From Ignavibacteria bacterium (GTDB lineage Bacteria; Bacteroidota; Ignavibacteria; Kapaibacteriales; UBA961), in NCBI GenBank assembly GCA_016720145.1, contig JADJXV010000003.1, positions 441,464-505,463 on the forward strand: a DNA stretch of 64,000 nucleotides. Direction: 5' to 3'. Below are positions 55,382 through 63,653 of the stretch, one piece after another (position 1 is the first letter of the stretch; every line of letters begins with the position of its first letter). The position numbers and the translations under genes are program-made. Below the pieces are notes generated by a model. It was not told the origin of the DNA and searched no databases. It saw nothing but the letters and a program-made list of their open reading frames with translations.

Positions 55382-57039
55382 ACAAATGCTTGTCTTGTGG
55401 GTGATACATTCTCAAAATCACCTGCTATATTGAGTCCTTCCCATGCAAAGAGCTCATGAGTCCAGAATCTCTTCCATTTGAATCTCCAATTGCGGCGATC
55501 TGCAAAAGCTTTAATATTACCACTGAGCATATTCAAATTATAGTTACAACGAAAATCTTTTGTAAAAATGAACTCATTATTTCCATACATAATATCTGCA
55601 TGTGCAGCAAGATTAATGTCACCTTTAAGAAATGTCAACTTGCCTTCGACCCCTGCACGTACAATAAATAGGTTGACTGCGCATTTTGCAAAACCACTGA
55701 TATCGGCAAACGGAGTAGCGAATGCATCCAAAGAATTTTTATCACTATGGGCAAAATACTTTACTCCTAATGTCCCTTGTATGCCGACTTCTACATCAAC
55801 AGGGACAACCAGATTAAATGATATAGTTTTTGATTTTTTCCACTCTTTTTTCTTCGTGGCACTATCCAAGAAATCTCGATACGTTTTTTTTCCGGGATTC
55901 CAAACTGTCGAACCGAACACATCGACACGCGGCTGCATACTTGCTAGACTATCTTGATGCACAGGTGCATGCACAAAAAGCGACATATCTAAAAGGGGGA
56001 AATATTCTCCAAGCACATACGCTTCAGCGGTTGCTTTCGCATCGACATCAAAAAAAGTAGCCGATTTTTTATATACAGCGAGTGCTTGATCATGTGTGAG
56101 CTTTGATAATGTGTCGATGGTTTTGTACACCGAACCTGTAAACACAGAATTAGCTTTGAGTAGTAATGAAAATTTATTTCGATCGCCTAGTTCCCATTTT
56201 TTTTGTGCAGTATTATAAAATGAAGTGAGCAATAGTGGAGGAATGTCTGTTTTAATTGGTGCCATAGATTGAGCACCAATACTTTGTGGAGACCTTATAT
56301 CGTTCATTCTTGACTTTGACCTCTGAAGCAACAGTTGCCTTGCTGAATTGACTGCCGAATCTGAAGGCACAATTTCTTGAAAACCTGACTTTGGACTTGT
56401 TGATTTTTTACTATTTTCAAACTCCTGAAGTGAGGTTTGGGTAAATGGTTTCACGGCTTTTCCATTCACAAAATTGCTTTTTTCGAATTCTTTGAAAATA
56501 TCCTCTGTTCTTCGATAAATTCCCTTCGCCGGCATCGATTGTTTTTGTTTCTGAAGCTGTTGTCGATCTATTTCCAGTCCGGATTCAACAGCATCATTCT
56601 CATTGCGTTGAGTTTTTCCCCAAAGGTTCATTTTTTTTTCGAGAGCATTGAGTTCATCAAGATACTCTCCTGCTTCTACAGTATCTTTAAGGTATCGACC
56701 ATCCTCGTCATTTTTTTCTATAATGATTGTATCAGACACCGTAACTTCTTTATCAGGACTGATTTCCTTGAGTGTAAATGGTATAAATGCGATTGCTTTG
56801 GATTTATTTCTGACAAGCCAACCTGAACGTTCATCCGTAATTAAATCTACTGATTTTCCTGATTTTTCTGCTTTTATCTGCGCCGGAGTCTTGGATATAT
56901 TATCTAAAATCATCTTTCTGACTTTTGGCTTGAGATTATCGAGCGGATTCGAACTCGGCTTTTTGGGTTGAGCAGTTGTTGAACTCGTACCAACAACCAC
57001 ACACGCAATGACAAGAAGATATACACATTTACTATTCAT
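55375..57039 (-). CDS. Secreted beta-rich protein of unknown function
   Basis: 554 residues. A signal peptide ('VYLLVIACVVVGTSSTTAQ') precedes a Lys/Ser-rich, partly coiled-coil first half ('ILDNISKTPAQIKAEKSGKSVDL', 'EYLDELNALEKKMNLWG', 'DRQQLQKQKQSMP'). From about residue 340 the chain is beta-rich: 'FFDVDAKATAEAYVLGEYFPLLDMSLFVHAPV', 'FNLVVPVDVEVGIQGTLGVKYFA', 'FAKCAVNLFIVRAGVEGKLTFL', 'INLAAHADIMYG', ending 'WRFKWKRFWTHELFAWEGL'. Such runs of alternating strands could form a lipid-binding sheet or barrel. Family not recognised. It is the first of three genes on this strand and overlaps the lipid-transfer-like gene by a few bases, so the two are translationally coupled. Confidence 0.72.
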   Translation of the reverse strand: MNSKCVYLLVIACVVVGTSSTTAQPKKPSSNPLDNLKPKVRKMILDNISKTPAQIKAEKSGKSVDLITDERSGWLVRNKSKAIAFIPFTLKEISPDKEVTVSDTIIIEKNDEDGRYLKDTVEAGEYLDELNALEKKMNLWGKTQRNENDAVESGLEIDRQQLQKQKQSMPAKGIYRRTEDIFKEFEKSNFVNGKAVKPFTQTSLQEFENSKKSTSPKSGFQEIVPSDSAVNSARQLLLQRSKSRMNDIRSPQSIGAQSMAPIKTDIPPLLLTSFYNTAQKKWELGDRNKFSLLLKANSVFTGSVYKTIDTLSKLTHDQALAVYKKSATFFDVDAKATAEAYVLGEYFPLLDMSLFVHAPVHQDSLASMQPRVDVFGSTVWNPGKKTYRDFLDSATKKKEWKKSKTISFNLVVPVDVEVGIQGTLGVKYFAHSDKNSLDAFATPFADISGFAKCAVNLFIVRAGVEGKLTFLKGDINLAAHADIMYGNNEFIFTKDFRCNYNLNMLSGNIKAFADRRNWRFKWKRFWTHELFAWEGLNIAGDFENVSPTRQAFVW

Positions 57040-57309
57040 ATTGATAAGAAATAAAATTCAAGAAATTAAAGATTAACGCATTACTATATATTTAGTTAGA
57101 AGTGTTATTTCACTTTATTGTGTCTCTATTCAGAAGTGGTTATTATTTCTGATGGAAGCTCTAAAGGGACAAATTATAACTGTATTGCGCGTACAATTCG
57201 CCCCCATCAAAGCACTTTTATATGGATTGGTATATCGTCGAATTGACTAAGCCATTGCTCAATCGTCTATCAACTATCAGATATCAACTATCGATAGAAC
57301 AATAGCAAC

Positions 57310-57990
57310 CTATTTACAACCCCAAGTCGTTAAGTCAGTCGCGTCTTTTACTCTGCTTAATATATCTTTGACATCGTTCGGTATTTTACTCTTTGCTTTG
57401 TCGATCAATCGTTCAGTTGCAGTGTAGTCGCAGCCCTCACAACTATTTGACCATCCAAGATTTACGCCGCCAGTTGATCCTCTTTTGCAATACACGAGAA
57501 ATGTTTTGTTGGTATGATTAAACAATGCAAACGACGTATTGGTATTCAGCGGGATATCCATTTGATTAACGGATGTTCTCAATTCCCACTCATACGGAAT
57601 TTTATCTTCTGCTACGTCTTTGCTTACCCAACCGAGGTTTACGCCGGCATCTCTATTTTCCCATTTCAAGTAGCCACCTCCATCAAAACGTATCGCTACT
57701 TTTTCGCCTGTTTTTATTGGACCTGTTGCTCCGGGTTGTCTTTTGATCACTATCCACCATTTATTTTTTACAACATTTCCACCTGACCATTCGAGATTGA
57801 TACCGACTAATCGCTTTCCATATTCAATTCCTTGATTGAGCGAGGTATTAAGAAGGAGGTAATGTTCGTTCCCACCCGTGGCAGGTGCCGTACCATTTCC
57901 TTCTTTTTTCAACTGCCAATTAACCTGTGCATTGGCTATATTCAATCCGGCAACTACAATCATTGCCACAAAAACCATCACTTTTTTCAT
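57310..57990 (-). CDS. Small secreted protein with repeated beta motif
   Basis: 226 residues with AGGAG before the ATG and a signal peptide ('VMVFVAMIVVAGLNIANAQ'). The mature protein has three similar units around 'GKRLVGINLEWSG', 'ENRDAGVNLGWVSKD' and 'STGGVNLGWSNSC', each with preceding 'WWIVIKR' or 'YEWELRT' strands. This repeat-of-three layout suggests a beta-trefoil (ricin B or fascin-like), often carbohydrate- or actin-binding in other organisms, but no clear Q-x-W motif is seen. The C-terminus has a helix ('IDKAKSKIPNDVKDILSRVK') and Cys residues that may pair. It stands about 270 bases upstream of the three-gene run and may be a separate transcript. Confidence 0.68.
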   Translation of the reverse strand: MKKVMVFVAMIVVAGLNIANAQVNWQLKKEGNGTAPATGGNEHYLLLNTSLNQGIEYGKRLVGINLEWSGGNVVKNKWWIVIKRQPGATGPIKTGEKVAIRFDGGGYLKWENRDAGVNLGWVSKDVAEDKIPYEWELRTSVNQMDIPLNTNTSFALFNHTNKTFLVYCKRGSTGGVNLGWSNSCEGCDYTATERLIDKAKSKIPNDVKDILSRVKDATDLTTWGCK

Positions 57991-58168
57991 AGATACTCCT
58001 CTGATTTGCCTACTCGTTATAGCGCTTTTCGGCTTCCGCGTTTGGGGAGGAATTTATGATTTGTTCCCCGATATAATTTATAGGTATATATATCACTATA
58101 AAATTATACGGCAAATGTAAGATGTGACGGTGTGTGTTGCAGGCAAAAACGGTAAAGGTAATAATCAT

Positions 58169-58198
58169 TTTGTGTATTTGCTGAAAATTGTAGTTTTG
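58169..58198 (+). promoter_or_regulatory. Complete Bacteroidota-type promoter for the ATPase regulator
   Basis: TTTG at 58169-58172 and TAGTTTTG at 58191-58198 match the -33 and -7 elements with an 18-base spacer, the canonical arrangement. The -7 box is followed by CAC. The start codon lies 54 bases downstream at 58252. This is the best promoter in the window. Confidence 0.65.
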
Positions 58199-58251
58199 CA
58201 CAACAAATACTATTTATTCCTACAAATTCACAACATATTCAAAGGTCATTC

Positions 58252-61200
58252 ATGGGTGATCCTACACAGCCGCTACTTCGGTTTGTAAATCAAGGAGTCT
58301 TTCCTTTTATAGGTCGTAAAAAAGAGTCACTTCATATTCAACAGTTTTTATCAAAAATTGGTGATGCTGATTCTATGCAAGTATTGCTGTTACAAGGAGA
58401 AGCTGGAATTGGCAAGACTCGTTTATTAGATGAATCCTTGCCCTTGTTCCTAGAAAATGACGTCACGATTATCAGAGCAAAATTTCATAACGGTACTCAC
58501 TGCTCAAGTATATTGGTGCTTGCAGATGCCCTGCGGCATTCCGATACAGTGCGACGCATCATAAAAGCTGAATCATCATCCTCTCTTGATTTTGTGATTT
58601 CATCTCTAATTAAAATTGCAAAAGTGCGACGACTGATAGTAGTTCTCGAAGATATTCACCTTTTGTCTGAACTTGCATTACAAGAATTTGCTCAGATTAT
58701 ATCGGCTTTGTCTGATGAACCGATAGGACTACTCTGTGCTTCGCGCATGCTAAATAGTACGATCAGAGGAGTGATCGAGCCTTATATCGTCGATGAAATT
58801 TTATTACGGGGATGGTCTAAAAACGAAGTGTCTGAGTTATGGCATGAGCTCTTAAGCGAAGAATTAATAGATCTTGATTTTCTTGAACAATTTCAAAAAA
58901 ACACAGATGGTAATCCCCTCATGATACGAATGGCTTTGCATTCAGGAGTGCGCGATAGAATCACCGGGAAAGGTAACTCGAATAATATTGATATGTTGCC
59001 GATAAACACTTATAAGATTGAACAGGCAGTAGCACGAAGTAGTCAGATGTTTACCTCAGGACTCACCGCCCATCTAAATGCACGTGAATATGCATCCGCT
59101 GAGCAAATAGCAATTGCAGGTGAAATATTTTCAAAAGAAGCTGCTTTGATAATTCTTGATAATAACGATGAAGCATTATCAGAGCTCATCGCAAAGGGAA
59201 TCATCATACAATCATTGAATCATGCAGAGTCATTGAATTCATTTAAATCTGCATCTCTGCCTTTTATATTTACTCATTCTCTCCTCCACAAACACTTTGC
59301 ATTGAGTAATAGGTTTGATATAAACAAGTTTTGGAAGATATTGGCTACCAATGCACCTCTGTATTCGTGTCTTCCTTATGAGTATATACCCTCGCACATT
59401 CAATGTATAGAGACTGATACTGATATGTTTATCAAGGGATTGAAATCACTTAGTACGTTAATGCGAGATACAGTTCGATCTCACAAAAGTCAATTACATG
59501 ATGCTATGATTACAGCGTATGATGCTGCGGTAATTATTGCACGTGAACGATTAACCGGAGATGAACTCCTCCAAGTCGAACTCGACAGACTGCATCTTAA
59601 AATTTCAATACTCCGGTACAATGGTCTCCATGATACAGAAGAACGGCGGCTGGAACATCGAGAATTATTGAATTCTTATATTCTCAAAACTCAACATCTA
59701 TCTCAAGAGGAATTTACCTATCATCGCCTCTATGCTCTTGCTTGGCAATTTGCATTTCAAGCGTTTACTTTTTGCAAAGTTGATTTTGGCATCTGGAATG
59801 AAATCAAGTCATTAGTCAAGCGCTATAGCTATCTAACATTTCAAATATCAAGTATAGAAGTACTAAGCTGGGCATTGAATTATATGACTTGGATCCGTAG
59901 GAGGGTCAATTCATATCAAGACTTTTATGGTGAAATGGATTGGATAGTCGATCATGTCGAATCATTAACAAATACTAAAAATCCGATTCTCAAGAAATAT
60001 ATAGTTTTGAGAATTTATCCATTGCTTCTTGTGTTATGCAGGAACGACGAAGAACTTGCTAAAAATCGCTCGAAATTATCAATCATAGTTGGTCAGGATG
60101 TTGATTCTGATAGTAGAGCAAGCACAAAAATTCTGAACTTTCATATTCAGTACAGTTCTGCTGAAACTGCTTTAGAAATCGTTCGCAACTACCAAAAATC
60201 ACAAATACATACAAGAATTGACTTCGGCACCTATTTTGATTACTTCAACCTGCTCATGGCAGTTAATACACCGATTGATGTAATTAAAGAGTGGCTCGTT
60301 AACGTTGCAACTCACTTTCCTGCCAAAGACTATCCCGAGCTTTGGTCAAATTTACTTTGTGCTTCTAACTCTACCTTACTTCTCCGTGGAGAGCAGCAGA
60401 TGGAGAGCTTTTTCAATGAGATTGCAAAGAGTGTACTATCTCCTTCGAAAGATGCCCAAGGATTACTGATAGCTTGGCTTGTCGGAGGCTGCCATGTAGA
60501 TGCAATTACAGAAGTGAAATATGTACATAAAGAAATCTTAGAAAGCGGATATGCATATTGGCTCGATGACTCATGTTGGCTGCAAAACGGTGGTGGGTTG
60601 CTTGCTTATATTCGTTCACTTGTAGAGAATTCAACTCTTGAAAATGCGTCAGAACTTCAAGAAGGATTGCATTCATTTCTCAATCTTACGACATCCAATT
60701 CAAATAGATTTACAGACTTGCTTAGTCTTCTAATTTGGCTCCGCTATGCTGCCCTATCTAGAATTGACAATTATCAGCTACTACTACGACCACAAATACG
60801 ATCTGCTATTTTTCGAACGATGGATTGGTTGATTGAAAGTAAACGAATCGTTTTCGCGTGTATATTCCCACGATATTTCCCGGAATATTTTGATGAACCT
60901 GAAATTCCTCTATGGAGCAAACGAATTACTCACGAACTCGAAGATCAGTATCAACGGCTGCACTATAACGAAACTAATTCTGCGACTCCATTATCTCTGT
61001 CTATCGTAGGTAAGGTCAGCTTTCAATACAGTGGGACTGATGAACATCAAACAATCAAAGGTTCTCGTCTGAAGTGTATTTTAGGGTTAATGGCGCTTGA
61101 TCTCACCCTGACAAAACCTCTGACTCGTCAGGAATTTTTTGATGTCGTCGCAGGTGAAGAGCAAGATGATGAGACAAAGCGCAACACTGTGAAAGTAGCA

Positions 61201-61662
61201 GTGTATCAGCTCCGTAAGCTTCTTGGGAAAGATAGTATTATACAAGGTAAGCATGCACCGCGGCTGAACCTCGACTACTGCAAAATCGATTATATTGATG
61301 TGTGGAAGGCACTCTTAAAAGCAGAAAAAGATGTAGCAAATAATAAGTTATATAATGCACGGAATAAGTTGTTGTATGTCCTACGTACTATGAATGGCAA
61401 TGTGCTGTTTCCGACGTTATACGAAACGATATTTGAGACCGCGAGAGAAGAGTTCGAGACTAGACTTCGGAGACTCATTCTCAGAGTATGCCGTAGTATT
61501 ATTCAAGTAGGGGATAGCAGCAGTTGTGAGCTGATACTCCAATTAGCTGACCATCAACTTTCAGGAGATCAGGAAATCAACGATCTATTAGTGGATGTTT
61601 TACATGGTCAACATAAATTTACCGAAGCATTTAGAGTGAAATTTGCAGCTACGGCAGCATAG
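58252..61662 (+). CDS. Large AAA-type ATPase with C-terminal SARP/BTAD-like DNA-binding region
   Basis: 1136 residues, no signal. An N-terminal ATPase of the AAA_16/STAND kind has Walker A 'GEAGIGKT' (residues 49-56) and Walker B 'LIVVLEDIH' (128-136), with a 'GNPLMI' segment as in related regulators. A ~550-residue helical middle follows (poorly defined TPR-like). At the C-terminus, from about residue 920, are 'SLSIVGKVSFQYSG', 'GSRLKCILGLMAL', 'TRQEFFDVVAG', 'NTVKVAVYQLRKLLG', which is the winged-helix of OmpR/SARP type, then a BTAD-like helical part. SARP-type regulators normally have this module at the N-terminus; here the order is reversed. The likely role is ATP-dependent transcriptional control, possibly of the minus-strand envelope genes upstream. 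Promoter at 58169-58198. Confidence 0.82.
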   Translation: MGDPTQPLLRFVNQGVFPFIGRKKESLHIQQFLSKIGDADSMQVLLLQGEAGIGKTRLLDESLPLFLENDVTIIRAKFHNGTHCSSILVLADALRHSDTVRRIIKAESSSSLDFVISSLIKIAKVRRLIVVLEDIHLLSELALQEFAQIISALSDEPIGLLCASRMLNSTIRGVIEPYIVDEILLRGWSKNEVSELWHELLSEELIDLDFLEQFQKNTDGNPLMIRMALHSGVRDRITGKGNSNNIDMLPINTYKIEQAVARSSQMFTSGLTAHLNAREYASAEQIAIAGEIFSKEAALIILDNNDEALSELIAKGIIIQSLNHAESLNSFKSASLPFIFTHSLLHKHFALSNRFDINKFWKILATNAPLYSCLPYEYIPSHIQCIETDTDMFIKGLKSLSTLMRDTVRSHKSQLHDAMITAYDAAVIIARERLTGDELLQVELDRLHLKISILRYNGLHDTEERRLEHRELLNSYILKTQHLSQEEFTYHRLYALAWQFAFQAFTFCKVDFGIWNEIKSLVKRYSYLTFQISSIEVLSWALNYMTWIRRRVNSYQDFYGEMDWIVDHVESLTNTKNPILKKYIVLRIYPLLLVLCRNDEELAKNRSKLSIIVGQDVDSDSRASTKILNFHIQYSSAETALEIVRNYQKSQIHTRIDFGTYFDYFNLLMAVNTPIDVIKEWLVNVATHFPAKDYPELWSNLLCASNSTLLLRGEQQMESFFNEIAKSVLSPSKDAQGLLIAWLVGGCHVDAITEVKYVHKEILESGYAYWLDDSCWLQNGGGLLAYIRSLVENSTLENASELQEGLHSFLNLTTSNSNRFTDLLSLLIWLRYAALSRIDNYQLLLRPQIRSAIFRTMDWLIESKRIVFACIFPRYFPEYFDEPEIPLWSKRITHELEDQYQRLHYNETNSATPLSLSIVGKVSFQYSGTDEHQTIKGSRLKCILGLMALDLTLTKPLTRQEFFDVVAGEEQDDETKRNTVKVAVYQLRKLLGKDSIIQGKHAPRLNLDYCKIDYIDVWKALLKAEKDVANNKLYNARNKLLYVLRTMNGNVLFPTLYETIFETAREEFETRLRRLILRVCRSIIQVGDSSSCELILQLADHQLSGDQEINDLLVDVLHGQHKFTEAFRVKFAATAA

Positions 61663-62028
61663 CTTGTCGCCGTAATGTATTGTTTTGAATCTACTTAGCA
61701 AACATCACCAAATGTAATCGACTTTTCTATCTATACCTGTAGTGTCAGAAAATTTTCTGCCCTACAATCTTTATACTTATATATCTGCAAGTTACTTTTT
61801 TAACACAAAGGCACCAAGTGGGCACGAAGTTCACTATAGATGCCGGATTTGTAGTGCGCTTTGTGACGTATCTTTGCGACGTTTGTGCTTAAAAATCAAC
61901 ACGTTACTTTTTTAACACAAAGGCACAAAGTGGACACAAAGGTCACTATAGATGCTAGTATTTGTAGTGGGCTTTGTGGTTACTTTGTACCTTCGTGTTG
62001 AAAAAACAGGTACTTCTCCTCTGAAACT
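61663..62028. other. Gene-free region with repeat copy B
   Basis: 366 bases between convergent genes. It contains the 61743-61768 palindromic segment (CAGAAAATTTTCTG then CCCTAC) and repeat copy B at 61791-62004, ending 25 bases before the permease stop codon. No gene and no typical terminator apart from the repeat's own hairpins, which could serve as ones. Confidence 0.6.
61791..62004. repeat. Dimeric hairpin repeat, copy B
   Basis: Same dimeric structure and orientation as copy A. The last 117 bases (61888-62004) are identical to 50516-50632; the first unit differs at about ten positions and by small indels (for example GATGCCGGATTTG versus GATCCTAGTATTTG). The two copies thus form direct repeats about 11.4 kb apart. 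Confidence 0.88.
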
Positions 62029-63471
62029 TTACCCCTTCCGCTTCCAGATAAAATACACCGGAATACCGGTTAGGATAATTGCGATACCACGCATTGTCAT
62101 CTCCGGCTTGAGGAGTAATAAATCGATGATAATCGCTGTAGCAATGAGAATATAGAGCGCAGGTAACACCGGATAACCAAATGCTTTATACGGACGCTCA
62201 GCATTCGGCTGTTTTTTACGGAGGATGAAAATACCGGCTATCGTCAGTATATAGAATATCAATACCGCCGTCACTACATAGTCCAATAAATCTCCGTACG
62301 TCCCCGACAGACACAAAATCGACGCCCAAACTCCTTGAAATATTAGAGCCGCAGCAGGTACACTATTAACATTCAATTCACCCGTTTTTTTGAAAAATAA
62401 ACCATCCTTCGCCATCGCAAAATATACGCGAGCACCGCTGAGTATAAGTCCATTATTACACCCAAAAGTCGATACCATGATCAGCACCGCCATGATTTTA
62501 GCGCCACCGTCACCGAAAATCACTTCCGCCGCCGCTGCGCCTACTCTATCCGTCGTGGCAAATTGTATCCCACGGCCAACGACGTCCGTCGCAGCTGCAT
62601 TCCCAACTACAGGTAGTACAAGTAGATATGCGATATTTGCTAAAATATATAATAACGTTACTATTCCCGTTCCGAGTGCTAAACTCAGCGGAATTGTTCG
62701 CTTGGGATTGACAACTTCTCCGGCGGTAAACGTGATGTTATTCCATGCGTCACTCGAAAAGAGCGAACCCACCATTGCAGTCCCAATCGCTGCTATAATT
62801 GCAAATGTCATCGGAGTGCCCGACGGAATGAGCGCCAAGCTATCCCATTTACTCAAGTCCACTGTCCAGAAATCCGTAAAATTTGCATTCCAGGCAGTAG
62901 CATTTGCACCAACGATAATTCCGAGGAGTATGAGTCCGAACAGGGCAATTATTTTTGTAGAAGTAAACACATTCTGTACGATTTTCCCTGCCCGCACGCC
63001 TCGGATATTAAGCCATGTGAGGAACGCAATACTAACGATAGCAAGGAGTTGTGCGGCTGAGATTGAAAAGCTACCAAGTTGTACGAGAATATTTTTTTCA
63101 CTATAGCCAGGTAATAACACGCCCGTATATTTAGCAAATGCCACACCGACAGCGGCAATCGTACCGGTCTGAATCACCATAAACAGCGTCCATCCATAAA
63201 GGAATCCAACAAACGGATTATACGCCTCGCGTAAGTAAACATATTGTCCGCCCGCTTTCGGCATCATCCCGGCGAGCTCGCCATAACTCAATGCAGCTAT
63301 CAGCGTTACGAGTCCTGTTATCGCCCAGACGAGAAGTAACATACCCCCGCCGCCTACACTGCGGGCAATATCTGCACTCACGATAAAAATACCACTGCCA
63401 ATCATCGAGCCGACAACAATCATCGTCGCGTCGAGCAGCTTGAGGTCACGTTTGAATTCTGGAGAAGACAT
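62029..63471 (-). CDS. APC-family amino-acid permease
   Basis: 480 residues with twelve predicted membrane helices. The opening 'DATMIVVGSMIGSGIFIVSADIAR' is the G-S-G-I-F substrate-binding helix of the amino acid-polyamine-organocation family; 'LSYGELAGMMPKAGGQYVYLREAYNP' is the second signature, as in LAT/SteT-type exchangers. Later helices include 'FAIIAAIGTAMVGSLFSSDAWNNIT' and 'STFGCNNGLILSGARVYFAMAKDGLFF'. The C-terminus 'YFIWKRKG' is cytoplasmic. It likely imports or exchanges an amino acid across the cytoplasmic membrane; substrate unknown. Nothing odd in length or residues. It ends close to repeat copy B and starts about 180 bases from the OmpA-family gene on the same strand. Confidence 0.93.
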   Translation of the reverse strand: MSSPEFKRDLKLLDATMIVVGSMIGSGIFIVSADIARSVGGGGMLLLVWAITGLVTLIAALSYGELAGMMPKAGGQYVYLREAYNPFVGFLYGWTLFMVIQTGTIAAVGVAFAKYTGVLLPGYSEKNILVQLGSFSISAAQLLAIVSIAFLTWLNIRGVRAGKIVQNVFTSTKIIALFGLILLGIIVGANATAWNANFTDFWTVDLSKWDSLALIPSGTPMTFAIIAAIGTAMVGSLFSSDAWNNITFTAGEVVNPKRTIPLSLALGTGIVTLLYILANIAYLLVLPVVGNAAATDVVGRGIQFATTDRVGAAAAEVIFGDGGAKIMAVLIMVSTFGCNNGLILSGARVYFAMAKDGLFFKKTGELNVNSVPAAALIFQGVWASILCLSGTYGDLLDYVVTAVLIFYILTIAGIFILRKKQPNAERPYKAFGYPVLPALYILIATAIIIDLLLLKPEMTMRGIAIILTGIPVYFIWKRKG

Positions 63472-63565
63472 ATCTGTAATGTATTGTAAAATAAAAATTT
63501 ATGTTGATTGAATTGTGTATGCAATTTACCAGTAAGAATATTTCTTGCGACCACACCTGCAGGAC

Positions 63566-63588
63566 AGGGGCGTATGCAATTCGCCCCT
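63566..63588. repeat. Short palindromic repeat
   Basis: AGGGGCG and CGCCCCT arms flank TATGCAATT. A degenerate relative lies at about 57184-57205 (ATTGCGCGTACAATTCGCCCCC). A triple ACTTACC tandem lies at 63624-63644 nearby. These are probably dispersed intergenic elements. Confidence 0.6.
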
Positions 63589-63653
63589 ACGAGTGGCGTA
63601 AAAATAGACGTAACAGGATGCTGACTTACCACTTACCACTTACCACTAAACGA

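Noticed and set aside
50417..62004. Composite transposon bounded by insertion sequences
   Set aside because: The flanking repeats are about 215 bases, carry no transposase frame and are direct hairpin repeats rather than insertion sequences.
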